From: Xylocopa sonorina
Lineage: Eukaryota > Arthropoda > Insecta > Hymenoptera > Apidae
DNA length: 64,000 nt
Assembly: GCF_050948175.1 (NCBI RefSeq)
Contig: NW_027490138.1
Location: 992,001-1,056,000 of the forward strand
Direction: 5' to 3'
The notes below the pieces were generated by a model. That model was not told the origin of the DNA. It searched no databases and saw only the letters and a list, made by a program, of their open reading frames with translations. Positions 38,460-52,700 of this stretch are shown piece after piece. A program made the position numbers and the translations under genes. Positions within the stretch are counted from its first letter, which is position 1. The number at the start of each line of letters is the position of its first letter.

Positions 38460-39110
38460 ATCGCGTTTTAGGAAGCATTAGAACTCTATCGCTACGATAC
38501 CTAGACATCTGCAGACACTATTTCCGAGCAAGGAAGTGTCGCAATTACATTCATTTGAAGTGTAGACGAGGAATATATAACACTTCGCAAATCATATTAT
38601 ATCTTACCATGAAACATAGAAATGAGATGCGATATCGCGTTTTAAGAAGCATTAGAACTCTATTGCTACGATAGGTAGACATCTGTAAACGCTATTTCCT
38701 TGCAAGGAAGTGTCGCATTTACATTCATTTGAATCGTAGACGAGGAATGCATAACACTTCGCAATGAATATTATATCTTATCATGAAACATAGATATGAG
38801 ATGCAATATCTCGTTTTAAGAAGCATTTGAACTCTATTGCTTCGATACGTAAACATCTGCAAACGCTATTTCTTCTCTAGGAAGTGTCGCATTTACATTC
38901 ACTGGAAGTGTAGACGAGGAATACATAACACTTCGCAAATCATATTATATCTTACCATGAAACATAGAAATGAGATGCGATATCGCGTTTTAAGAATCAT
39001 AAGAACTCTATTGCTACGATACGTGGACATCTGCAAACGCTATTTCCCAGCGAGGAAGTGTGGCATTCACATTCATTTGAAGTGTAGACGAGGAATACGT
39101 AACACTTCGC
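38460..39110. repeat. Z module, copy 1
   Basis: Markers are GGAAGCATTAGAACTC with ATCGCTACG, GAATATATAAC, CATCTGTAAACGC, CGTAAACATCTGC, TTTCTTCTCTAGGAAG and TTCACTGGAAGTG. It recurs at 44.55-45.20, 48.03-48.68 and 49.25-49.79 kb (offsets of 35, 20 and 7 monomers). A relative with TTTCTTTGCTAGG lies near 52790. Confidence 0.75.
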
Positions 39111-40389
39111 AAATCATATTATATCTTACCATGAAACATAGAAATGGGATGCGATATCGCGTTTTAAGAATCATAAAAACTCTATTGCTACGATACGTAG
39201 ACATCTGCAAACGCTATTTCCTTGCAAGGAAGTGTCGCATTTACATTCATTTGAATCGTAGACGAGGAATGCATAACACTTCCAAATGAATATTATATCT
39301 TATCATAAAACATAGATATGAGATGCAATATCTCGTTTTAACAAGCATTTGAACTCTATTGCTTCGATACGTAGACATCTGCAAACGCTATTTCCTTGCA
39401 AGGAAGTGTCGCATTTGCATTCATTTGAATCGTATACGAGGAATGCATAACACTTCGCAATGAATATTATATCTTATCATGAATCATAGATATGAGATGC
39501 AATATCTCGTTTCAAGAAGCATTTGAACTCTATTGCTATGATACCTAGACATCTGCAAACGCTATTTCCTAGCAAGGAAGTGTCGCATTTACATTCATTT
39601 GAAGTGTAGACGAGGAATACATGACACTTCGCAAATCACATTATATCTCACCATGAAACATAGAAATGAGATGCGATATCGCGTTTTAAGAAGCTTTAGA
39701 AAGCTATTGCTTCGATACGTAGACATCTGCAAACGCTATTTCCTTGCAAGGAAGTGTCGCATTTGCATTCATTTGAAGTGTTGACGAGGAATACATAACA
39801 CTTCGCAAATCATATTATATCTTACCATGAAACATAGAAATGAGATGCGATATCGCGTTTTAAGAAGCATTAGAAATCTATTGCTACGATACGTAGACAT
39901 CTGCAAACGCTATTTCCTTGCAAGGAAGTTTCGCATTTACATTCATTTGAACTGTAGACGAGGAATGCGTAACACTTCGCAAATCATATTATATCTTACC
40001 ATGAAACATAGAATTGAGATGCGATATCGCGTTTTAAGAATCATAAGAACTCCATTGCTACGATACGTAGACATCTGCAAACGCTATTTCCTTGCAAGGA
40101 AGTGTCGCATTCACAATCATTTGGAGTGTAGACGAGGAATACATAACACTTCGCAAATCATATTATATCTTACCATGAATCATAGATATGAGATGCAATA
40201 TCTCGTTTCAAGAAGCATTTGAACTCTATTGCTATGATACCTAGACATCTGCAAACGCTATTTCTTTGCAAGGAAGTGTCGCATTTACATTCATTTGAAG
40301 TGTAGACGAGGAATACATAACACCTCGCAAATCATATTATATCTTACCATGAAACATAGAAATGAGATGCGATATCGCGTTTGAAGAAT

Positions 40390-40890
40390 CATAAGAACTC
40401 CATTGCTACGATACGTAGACATCTGCAAACGCCATTTCCTAGCGAGGAAGTGTCGCGTTCACATTCCTTTGAAGTGTAGACGAGGAATACAAGGCACTTC
40501 GCAAATCATATTATATCTTACCATGAAACATAGAAATGAGATGCGATATCGCGTTTTAAGAATCATAAAAACTCTATTGCTACGATACGTAGACATCTGC
40601 AAACGCTATTTCCTAGCGAGGAAGTGTGGCATTCACATTCATTTGAAGTGTAGACGACGAATACATAACACTTCGCAAATCATATTATATCTTACCATGA
40701 AACATAGAAATGAGATGCGATATCGCGTTTTAAGAATCATAAAAACTCTATTGCTACGATACGTAGACATCTGCAAACGCTATTTCCTTGCAAGGAAGTG
40801 TCGCATTTACATTCATTTGAAGTGTAGACGAGGAATACATGGCACTTCGCAAATCATACTATGTCTTACCATGAAACATAGAAATGAGAT
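40390..40890. repeat. P module, copy 1
   Basis: Markers are AACGCCATTTCCTAGCG, TCGCGTTCACATTCC, GAGGAATACAAGGCAC, GTAGACGACGAATAC and ATACATGGCACTTCGC. Other copies begin near 41.61, 46.83, 49.79 and 50.83 kb. The offsets checked are 7, 30 and 23 monomers between successive copies at 40431, 41649, 46869 and 50871. A GAAGTGCAGACG variant is shared only by the copies at 46.9 and 49.87 kb. Confidence 0.75.
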
Positions 40891-43800
40891 GCGATATCGC
40901 GTTTTAACAAGCATTTGAACTCTATTGCTTCGATACGTAGACATCTGCAAACGCTATTTCCTTGCAAGGAAGTGTCGCATTTGCATTCATTTGAATCGTA
41001 TACGAGGAATGCATAACACTTCGCAATGAATATTATATCTTATCATGAATCATAGATATGAGATGCAATATCTCGTTTCAAGAAGCATTTGAACTCTATT
41101 GCTATGATACCTAGACATCTGCAAACGCTATTTCCTAGCAAGGAAGTGTCGCATTTACATTCATTTGAAGTGTAGACGAGGAATACATGACACTTCGCAA
41201 ATCATATTATATCTTACCATGAAACATAGAAATGAGATGGCATATCGCGTTTTAAGAAGCATTAGAAAGCTATTGCTACGATACGTAGACATCTGCAAAC
41301 GCTATTTCCTAGCGAGGAAGTATCGCACTCACATTCATTTGTAGTGTAGACGAGGAATACATAACACTTCGCAAATCATGTTATATCTTACCATGAAACA
41401 TAGAAATGAGATGCGATATCGCGTTTTAAGAAGCATTAGGAATCTATTGCTACGATACGTAGACATCTGCAAACGCTATTTCTTTGCAAGGAAGTGTCGC
41501 ATTTACATTCATTTGAAGTGTAGTCGAGGAATACATAACACCTCGCAAATCATATTATATCTTACCATGAAACATAGAAATGAGATGCAATATCGCGTTT
41601 TAAGAATCATAAGAACTCCATTGCTACGATACGTAGACATCTGCAAACGCCATTTCCTAGCGAGGAAGTGTCGCGTTCACATTCCTTTGAAGTGTAGACG
41701 AGGAATACAAGACACTTCGCAAATCATATTATATCTTACCATGAAACATAGAAATGAGATGCGATATCGCGTTTTAAGAATCATAAAAGCTCTATTGCTA
41801 CTATACGTAGACATCTGCAAACGCTATTTCCTAGCGAGGAAGTGTGGCATTCACATTCATTTGAAGTGTAGACGACGAATACATAACACTTCGCAAATCA
41901 TATTATATCTTACCATGAAACATAGAAATGAGATGCGATATCGCGTTTTAAGAATCATAAAAACTCTATTGCTACGATACGTAGACATCTGCAAACGCTA
42001 TTTCCTTGCAAGGAAGTGTCGCATATACATTCATTTGAAGTGTAGACGAGGAATACATGGCACTTCGCAAATCATACTATGTCTTACCATGAAACATAGA
42101 AATGAGATGCGATATCGCGTTTTAAGAAGCTTTAGAAAGCTATTGCTTCGATACGTAGACATCTGCAAACGCTATTTCCTTGCAAGGAAGTGTCGCATTT
42201 GCATTCATTTGAAGTGTTGACGAGGAATACATAACACTTCGCAAATCATATTATATCTTACCATGAAACATAGAAATGAGATGCGATATCGCGTTTTAAG
42301 AAGCATTAGAAATCTATTGCTACGATACGTAGACATCTGCAAACGCTATTTCCTTGCAAGGAAGTTTCGCATTTACATTCATTTGAACTGTAGACGAGGA
42401 ATGCATAACACTTCGCAAATCATATTATATCTTACCATGAAACATAGAAATGAGATGCGATATCGCGTTTTAAGAATCATAAGAACTCCATTGCTACGAT
42501 ACGTAGACATCTGCAAAAGCTATTTCCTTGCAAGGAAGTGTCGCATTCACAATCATTTGGAGTGTAGACGAGGAATACATAACACTTCGCAAATCATATT
42601 ATATCTTACCATGAAATATAGAAATGAGATGCGATATCGAGTTTTAAGAATCATAAAAACTCTATTGCTACGATACGTAGACATCTGCAAACGCTATTTC
42701 CTTGCAAGGAAGTGTCGCATTTACATTCATTTGAATCGTAGACGAGGAATGCATAACACTTCGCAATGAATATTATATCTTACCATGAAACATAGAAATG
42801 AGATGCGATATCGCGTTTTAAGAATCATAAGAACTCTATTGCTTCGATACGTAGACATCTGCAAACGCTATTTGCTTGCAAGGAAGTGTCGCATTTACAT
42901 TCATTTGAAGTGTAGACGAGGAATACAGAACACTTCGCAGATCATATTATATCCTACCATGAAACATAGAAATGAGATGTGATATCGCGTTTTAAGAAGC
43001 ATTAGAAATCTATTGCTACGATACGTAGACATCTGCAAACGCTATTTCCTAGCGAGGAAGTGTCGCATTCACATTCATTTGAAGTGTAGATGAGGAATAC
43101 ATAACCCTTCGCAAATCATATTATATCTTACCATGAAACATAGAAATGAGATGCGATATCGCGTTTCAGGAAGCATTAGAACGCTATCGCTACGATGCCT
43201 AGACATCTGCAGACACTATTTCCGAGCAAGGAAGTGTCGCAATTACATTCATTTGAAGTGTAGACGAGGAATACATAACACTTCGCAAATCATATTATAT
43301 CTTACCATGAAACATAGAAATGAGATGCGATATCGCGTTTTAAGAATCATAAGAACCCCATTGCTACGATACGTGGACATCTGCAAACGCTATTTCCCAG
43401 CGAGGAAGTGTGGCATTCACATTCATTTGAAGTGTAGACGAGGAATACGTAACAATCCGCAAATCATATTATATCTTACCATGAAACATAGAAATGGGAT
43501 GCGATATCGCGTTTTAAGAATCATAAAAACTCTATTGCTACGATACGTAGACATCTGCAAACGCTATTTCCTTTCAAGGAAGTGTCGCATTTACATTCAT
43601 TTGAAGTGTAGACGAGGAATACATGGCACTTCGCAAATCATACTATGTCTTACCATGAAACATAGAAATGAGATGCGATATCGCGTTTTAACAAGCATTT
43701 GAACTCTATTGCTTCGATACGTAGACATCTGCAAACGCTATTTCCTTGCAAGGAAGTGTCGCATTTGCATTCATTTGAATCGTATACGAGGAATGCATAA

Positions 43801-43939
43801 CACTTCGCAATGAATATTATATCTTATCATGAATCATAGATATGAGATGCAATATCTCGTTTCAAGAAGCATTTGAACTCTATTGCTATGATACCTAGAC
43901 ATCTGCAAACGCTATTTCCTAGCAAGGAAGTGTCGCATA

Positions 43940-45774
43940 TACATTCATTTGAAGTGTAGACGAGGAATACATGGCACTTCGCAAATCATACTATGTCTTA
44001 CCATGAAACATAGAAATGAGATGCGATATCGCGTTTTAAGAAGCTTTAGAAAGCTATTGCTTCGATACGTAGACATCTGCAAACGCTATTTCCTTGCAAG
44101 GAAGTGTCGCATTTGCATTCATTTGAAGTGTTGACGAGGAATACATAACACTTCGCAAATCATATTATATCTTACCATGAAACATAGAAATGAGATGCGA
44201 TATCGCGTTTTAAGAAGCATTAGAAATCTATTGCTACGATACGTAGACATCTGCAAACGCTATTTCCTTGCAAGGAAGTTTCGCATTTACATTCATTTGA
44301 ACTGTAGACGAGGAATGCATAACACTTCGCAAATCATATTATATCTTACCATGAAACATAGAATTGAGATGCGATATCGCGTTTTAAGAATCATAAGAAC
44401 TCCATTGCTACGATACGTAGATATCTGCAAACGCTATTTCCTTGCAAGGAAGTGTCGCATTCACAATCATTTGGAGTGTAGACGAGGAATACATAACACT
44501 TCGCAAATCATATTATATCTTACCATGAAACATAGAAATGAGATGCTATATCGCGTTTTAGGAAGCATTAGAACTCTATCGCTACGATACCTAGACATCT
44601 GCAGACACTATTTCCTAGCAAGGAAGTGCCGCATTTACATTCATTTGAAGTGTAGACGAGGAATATATAACACTTCGCAAATCATATTATATCTTACCAT
44701 GAAACATAGAAATGAGATGCGACATCGCGTTTTAAGAAGCATTAGAACTCTATTGCTACGATAGGTAGACATCTGTAAACGCTATTTCCTTGCAAGGAAG
44801 TGTCGCATTTACATTCATTTGAATCGTAGACGAGGAATGCATAACACTTCGCAATGAATATTATATCTTATCATGAAACATAGATATGAGATGCAATATC
44901 TCGTTTTAAGAAGCATTTGAACTCTATTGCTTCGATACGTAAACATCTGCAAACGCTATTTCTTCTCTAGGAAGTGTCGCATTTACATTCACTGGAAGTG
45001 TAGACGAGGAATACATAACACTTCGCAAATCATATTATATCTTACCATGAAACATAGAAATGAGATGCGATATCGCGTTTTAAGAATCATAAGAACTCTA
45101 TTGCTACGATACGTGGACATCTGCAAACGCTATTTCCCAGCGAGGAAGTGTGGCATTCACATTCATTTGAAGTGTAGACGAGGAATACGTAACACTTCGC
45201 AAATCATGTTATATCTTACCATGAAACATAGAAATGAGATGCGATATCGCGTTTTAAGAATCATAAGAACTCTATTGCTTCGATACGTAGACATCTGCAA
45301 ACGCTATTTGCTTGCAAGGAAGTGTCGCATTTACATCCATTTGAAGTGTAGACGAGGAATACAGAACACTTCGCAAATCATATTATATCCTACCATGAAA
45401 CATAGAAATGAGATGTGATATCGCGTTTTAAGAAGCATTAGAAATCTATTGCTACGATACGTAGATATCTGCAAACGCTATTTCCTAGCGAGGAAGTGTC
45501 GCATTCACATTCATTTGAAGTGTAGATGAGGAATACATAACCCTTCGCAAATCATATTATATCTTACCATGAAACATAGAAATGAGATGCGATATCGCGT
45601 TTCAGGAAGCATTAGAACGCTATCGCTACGATGCCTAGACATTGGCAGACACTATTTCCGAGCAAGGAAGTGTCGCAATTACATTCATTTGAAGTGTAGA
45701 CGAGGAATACATAACACTTCGCAAATCATATTATATCTTACCATGAAACATAGAAATGAGATGCGATATCGCGT
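43940..45774. repeat. 20-monomer-shift duplication, copy 1
   Basis: This 1.83 kb block matches 47420-49254 at exactly 3480 bp. It contains a Y module followed by a Z module. Only a handful of differences are visible, for example GACATCGCG near 44710 and TACATCCATTTG near 45333 here. It is one of the most similar long pairs in the window. Confidence 0.85.
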
Positions 45775-47419
45775 TTTAAGAATCATAACAACTCTATTGC
45801 TACGATACGTGGACATCTGCAAACGCTATTTCCCAGCGAGGAAGTGTGGCATTCACATTCATTTGAAGTGTAGACGAGGAATACGTAACACTTCGCAAAT
45901 AATATTATATTTTACCATGAAACATAGAAATGGGATGCGATATCGCGTTTTAAGAATCATAAAAACTCTATTGCTACGATACGTAGACATCTGCAAACGC
46001 TATTTCCTTGCAAGGAAGTGTCGCATTTACATTCATTTGAATCGTAGACGAGGAATGCATAACACTTCCAAATGAATATTATATCTTATCATAAAACATA
46101 GATATGAGATGCAATATCTCGTTTTAACAAGCATTTGAACTCTATTGCTTCGATACGTAGACATCTGCAAACGCTATTTCCTTGCAAGGAAGTGTCGCAT
46201 TTGCATTCATTTGAATCGTATACGAGGAATGCATAACACTTCGCAATGAATATTATATCTTATCATGAATCATAGATATGAGATGCAATATCTCGTTTCA
46301 AGAAGCATTTGAACTCTATTGCTATGATACCTAGACATCTGCAAACGCTATTTCCTAGCAAGGAAGTGTCGCATTTACATTCATTTGAAGTGTAGACGAG
46401 GAATACATGACACTTCGCAAATCATATTATATCTCACCATGAAACATAGAAATGAGATGGCATATCGCGTTTTAAGAAGCATTAGAAAGCTATTGCTACG
46501 ATACGTAGAAATCTGCAAACGCTATTTCCTAGCGAGGAAGTATCGCACTCACATTCATTTGAAGTGTAGACGAGGAATACATAACACTTCGCAAATCATG
46601 TTATATCTTACCATGAAACATAGAAATGAGATGCGATATCGCGTTTTAAGAAGCATTAGGAATCTATTGCTACGATACGTAGACATCTGCAAACGCTATT
46701 TCTTTGCAAGGAAGTGTCGCATTTACATTCATTTGAAGTGTAGACGAGGAACACATAACACCTCGCAAATCATATTATATCTTACCATGAAACATAGAAA
46801 TGAGATGCGATATCGCGTTTTAAGAATCATAAGAACTCCATTGCTACGATACGTAGACATCTGCAAACGCCATTTCCTAGCGAGGAAGTGTCGCGTTCAC
46901 ATTCCTTTGAAGTGCAGACGAGGAATACAAGACACTTCGCAAATCATATTATATCTTACCATGAAACATAGAAATGAGATGCGATATCGCGTTTTAAGAA
47001 TCATAAAAACTCTATTGCTACGATACGTAGACATCTGCAAACGCTATTTCCTAGCGAGGAAGTGTGGCATTCACATTCATTTGAAGTGTAGACGACGAAT
47101 ACATAACACTTCGCAAATCATATTATATCTTACCATGAAACATAGAAATGAGATGCGATATCGCGTTTTAAGAATCATAAAAACTCTATTGCTACGATAC
47201 GTAGACATCTGCAAACGCTATTTCCTTGCAAGGAAGTGTCGCATTTACATTTATTTGAAGTGTAGACGAGGAATACATGGCACTTCGCAAATCATATTAT
47301 ATCTTACCAGGAAACATAGAAATGAGATGCGATATCGCGTTTTAAGAATCATAAAAACTCTATTGCTACGATACGTAGACATCGGCAAACGCTATTTCCT
47401 TGCAAGGAAGTGTCGCATT

Positions 47420-49254
47420 TACATTCATTTGAAGTGTAGACGAGGAATACATGGCACTTCGCAAATCATACTATGACTTACCATGAAACATAGAAATGAG
47501 ATGCGATATCGCGTTTTAAGAAGCTTTAGAAAGCTATTGCTTCGATACGTAGACATCTGCAAACGCTATTTCCTTGCAAGGAAGTGTCGCATTTGCATTC
47601 ATTTGAAGTGTTGACGAGGAATACATAACACTTCGCAAATCATATTATATCTTACCATGAAACATAGAAATGAGATGCGATATCGCGTTTTAAGAAGCAT
47701 TAGAAATCTATTGCTACGATACGTAGACATCTGCAAACGCTATTTCCTTGCAAGGAAGTTTCGCATTTACATTCATTTGAACTGTAGACGAGGAATGCAT
47801 AACACTTCGCAAATCATATTATATCTTACCATGAAACATAGAATTGAGATGCGATATCGCGTTTTAAGAATCATAAGAACTCCATTGCTACGATACGTAG
47901 ATATCTGCAAACGCTATTTCCTTGCAAGGAAGTGTCGCATTCACAATCATTTGGAGTGTAGACGAGGAATACATAACACTTCGCAAATCATATTATATCT
48001 TACCATGAAACATAGAAATGAGATGCTATATCGCGTTTTAGGAAGCATTAGAACTCTATCGCTACGATACCTAGACATCTGCAGACACTATTTCCTAGCA
48101 AGGAAGTGCCGCATTTACATTCATTTGAAGTGTAGACGAGGAATATATAACACTTCGCAAATCATATTATATCTTACCATGAAACATAGAAATGAGATGC
48201 GATATCGCGTTTTAAGAAGCATTAGAACTCTATTGCTACGATAGGTAGACATCTGTAAACGCTATTTCCTTGCAAGGAAGTGTCGCATTTACATTCATTT
48301 GAATCGTAGACGAGGAATGCATAACACTTCGCAATGAATATTATATCTTATCATGAAACATAGATATGAGATGCAATATCTCGTTTTAAGAAGCATTTGA
48401 ACTCTATTGCTTCGATACGTAAACATCTGCAAACGCTATTTCTTCTCTAGGAAGTGTCGCATTTACATTCACTGGAAGTGTAGACGAGGAATACATAACA
48501 CTTCGCAAATCATATTATATCTTACCATGAAACATAGAAATGAGATGCGATATCGCGTTTTAAGAATCATAAGAACTCTATTGCTACGATACGTGGACAT
48601 CTGCAAACGCTATTTCCCAGCGAGGAAGTGTGGCATTCACATTCATTTGAAGTGTAGACGAGGAATACGTAACACTTCGCAAATCATGTTATATCTTACC
48701 ATGAAACATAGAAATGAGATGCGATATCGCGTTTTAAGAATCATAAGAACTCTATTGCTTCGATACGTAGACATCTGCAAACGCTATTTGCTTGCAAGGA
48801 AGTGTCGCATTTACATTCATTTGAAGTGTAGACGAGGAATACAGAACACTTCGCAAATCATATTATATCCTACCATGAAACATAGAAATGAGATGTGATA
48901 TCGCGTTTTAAGAAGCATTAGAAATCTATTGCTACGATACGTAGATATCTGCAAACGCTATTTCCTAGCGAGGAAGTGTCGCATTCACATTCATTTGAAG
49001 TGTAGATGAGGAATACATAACCCTTCGCAAATCATATTATATCTTACCATGAAACATAGAAATGAGATGCGATATCGCGTTTCAGGAAGCATTAGAACGC
49101 TATCGCTACGATGCCTAGACATTGGCAGACACTATTTCCGAGCAAGGAAGTGTCGCAATTACATTCATTTGAAGTGTAGACGAGGAATACATAACACTTC
49201 GCAAATCATATTATATCTTACCATGAAACATAGAAATGAGATGCGATATCGCGT
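47420..49254. repeat. 20-monomer-shift duplication, copy 2
   Basis: This is the second copy of the Y-Z block. At its right end the sequence does not continue as copy 1 does (AGAATCATAACAAC). It jumps back into its own Z module, starting a seven-monomer tandem repeat. Confidence 0.85.
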
Positions 49255-49258
49255 TTTA

Positions 49259-49788
49259 GGAAGCATTAGAACTCTATCGCTACGATACCTAGACATCTGC
49301 AGACACTATTTCCTAGCAAGGAAGTGCCGCATTTACATTCATTTGAAGTGTAGACGAGGAATATATAACACTTCGCAAATCATATTATATCTTACCATGA
49401 AACATAGAAATGAGATGCGATATCGCGTTTTAAGAAGCATTAGAACTCTATTGCTACGATAGGTAGACATCTGTAAACGCTATTTCCTTGCAAGGAAGTG
49501 TCGCATTTACATTCATTTGAATCGTAGACGAGGAATGCATAACACTTCGCAATGAATATTATATCTTATCATGAAACATAGATATGAGATGCAATATCTC
49601 GTTTTAAGAAGCATTTGAACTCTATTGCTTCGATACGTAAACATCTGCAAACGCTATTTCTTCTCTAGGAAGTGTCGCATTTACATTCACTGGAAGTGTA
49701 GACGAGGAATACATAACACTTCGCAAATCATATTATATCTTACCATGAAACATAGAAATGAGATGCGATATCGCGTTTTAAGAATCAT
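49259..49788. repeat. Seven-monomer tandem repeat of 48041-48570
   Basis: This segment repeats the Z module 1218 bp (7 x 174) after the previous one. At about 49790 it changes from the Z continuation (AACTCTATTGC) to the P continuation (AACTCCATTGC), which then matches 46.83 kb at 17 monomers' distance. Two exchange junctions therefore bracket it. Confidence 0.8.
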
Positions 49789-52700
49789 AAGAACTCCATT
49801 GCTACGATACGTAGACATCTGCAAACGCCATTTCCTAGCGAGGAAGTGTCGCGTTCACATTCCTTTGAAGTGCAGACGAGGAATACAAGACACTTCGCAA
49901 ATCATATTATATCTTACCATGAAACATAGAAATGAGATGCGATATCGCGTTTTAAGAATCATAAAAACTCTATTGCTACGATACGTAGACATCTGCAAAC
50001 GCTATTTCCTAGCGAGGAAGTGTGGCATTCACATTCATTTGAAGTGTAGACGACGAATACATAACACTTCGCAAATCATATTATATCTTACCATGAAACA
50101 TAGAAATGAGATGCGATATCGCGTTTTAAGAATCATAAAAACTCTATTGCTACGATACGTAGACATCTGCAAACGCTATTTCCTTGCAAGGAAGTGTCGC
50201 ATTTACATTCATTTGAAGTGTAGACGAGGAATACATGGCACTTCGCAAATCATACTATGACTTACCTTGAAACATAGAAATGAGCTGCGATATCGCGTTT
50301 TAAGAAGCTTTAGAAAGCTATTGCTTCGATACGTAGACATCTGCAAACGCTATTTCCTTGCGAGGAAGTGTCGCATTTGCATTCATTTGAAGTGTTGACG
50401 AGGAATACATAACACTTCGCAAATCATATTATATCTTACCATGAAACATAGAAATGAGATGCGATATCGCGTTTTAAGAAGCATTAGAAATCTATTGCTA
50501 CGATACGTAGACATCTGCAAACGCTATTTCCTAGCGAGGAAGTGTCGCATTCACATTCATTTGAAGTGTAGATGAGGAATACATAACCCTTCGCAAATCA
50601 TATTATATCTTACCATGAAACATAGAAATGAGATGCGATATCGCGTTTCAGGAAGCATTAGAACGCTATCGCTACGATGCCTAGACATCTGCAGACACTA
50701 TTTCCGAGCAAGGAAGTGTCGCAATTACATTCATTTGAAGTGTAGACGAGGAATACATAACACCTCGCAAATCATATTATATCTTACCATGAAACATAGA
50801 AATGAGATGCGATATCGCGTTTTAAGAATCATAAGAACTCCATTGCTACGATACGTAGACATCTGCAAACGCCATTTCCTGGCGAGGAAGTGTCGCGTTC
50901 ACATTCCTTTGAAGTGTAGACGAGGAATACAAGACACTTCGCAAATCATATTATATCTTACCATGAAACATAGAAATGAGATGCGATATCGCGTTTTAAG
51001 AATCATAAAAACTCTATTGCTACGATACGTAGGCATCTGCAAACGCTATTTCCTAGCGAGGAAGTGTGGCATTCACATTCATTTGAAGTGCAGACGACGA
51101 ATACATAACACTTCGCAAATCATGTTATATCTTACCATGAAACATAGAAATGAGATGCGATATCGCGTTTTAAGAATCATAAAAAGTCTATTGCTACGAT
51201 ACGTAGACATCTGCAAACGCTATTTCCTTGCAAGGAAGTGTCGCATTTACATTCATTTGAAGTGTAGACGAGGAATACATGGCACTTCGCAAATCATACT
51301 ATGTCTTACCATGAAACATAGAAATGGGATGCGATATCGCGCTTTAACAAGCATTTGAACTCTATTGCTTCGATACGTAGACATCTGCAAACGCTATTTC
51401 CTTGCAAGGAAGTGTCGCATTTGCATTCATTTGAATCGTATACGAGGAATGCATAACACTTCGCAATGAATATTATATCTTATCATGAATCATAGATATG
51501 AGATGCAATATCTCGTTTCAAGAAGCATTTGAACTCTATTGCTATGATACCTAGACATCTGCAAACGCTATTTCCTAGCAAGGAAGTGTCGCATTTACAT
51601 TCATTTGAAGTGTAGACGAGGAATACATGACACTTCGCAAATCATATTATATCTTACCATGAAACATAGAAATGAGATGGCATATCGCGTTTTAAGAAGC
51701 ATTAGAAAGCTATTGCTACGATACGTAGACATCTGCAAACGCTATTTCCTAGCGAGGAAGTGTGGCATTCACATTCATTTGAAGTGTAGACGACGAATAC
51801 ATAACACTTCGCAAATCATATTATATCTTACCATGAAACATAGAAATGAGATGCGATATCGCGTTTTAAGAATCATAAAAAATCTATTGCTACGATACGT
51901 AGACATCTGCAAACGCTATTTCCTTGCAAGGAAGTGTCGCATTTACATTCATTTGAAGTGTAGACGAGGAATACATGGCACTTCGCAAATCATACTATGA
52001 CTTACCATGAAACATAGAAATGAGATGCGATATCGCGTTTTAAGAAGCTTTAGAAAGCTATTGCTTCGATACGTAGACATCTGCAAACGCTATTTCCTTG
52101 CAAGGAAGTGTCGCATTTGCATTCATTTGAAGTGTTGACGAGGAATACATAACACTTCGCAAATCATATTATATCTTACCATGAAACATAGAAATGAGAT
52201 GCGATATCGCGTTTTAAGAAGCATTAGAAATCTATTGCTACGATACGTAGACATCTGCAAACGCTATTTCCTTGCAAGGAAGTTTCGCATTTACATTCAT
52301 TTGAACTGTAGACGAGGAATGCATAACACTTCGCAAATCGTATTATATCTTACCATGAAACATAGAATTGAGATGCGATATCGCGTTTTAAGAATCATAA
52401 GAACTCCATTGCTACGATACGTAGACATCTGCAAACGTTATTTCCTTGCAAGGAAGTGTCACATTTACATTCATTTGAATCGTAGACGAGGAATGCATAA
52501 CACTTCGCAAATCATATTATATCTTACCATGAAACATAGAAATGAGATGCGATATCGCGTTTTAAGAAGCATTAGAACTCTATTGCTACGATAGGTAGAC
52601 ATCTGTAAACGCTATATCCTTGCAAGTAAGTGTCGCATTTACATTCATTTGAATTGTAGACGAGGAATGCATAACACTTCGCAATGAATATTATATCTTA

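Larger units (their letters stand above)
37030..52620. repeat. Region III: A-rich array of shuffled modules
   Basis: Runs of A monomers are longest here, with the same frame open for 280 codons (41378-42220) and 363 codons (46385-47476). Three modules recur in different orders: Y (AGCTTTAGAAAGC, GTGTTGACGAGG, GAAGTTTCGC, GAACTGTAG), P (AACGCCATTTCC, TCGCGTTCACATTCC, GAGGAATACAAG) and Z (CATCTGTAAACGC, TTTCTTCTCTAGGAAG, TTCACTGGAAGTG). All spacings I measured are exact multiples of 174. Confidence 0.78.
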
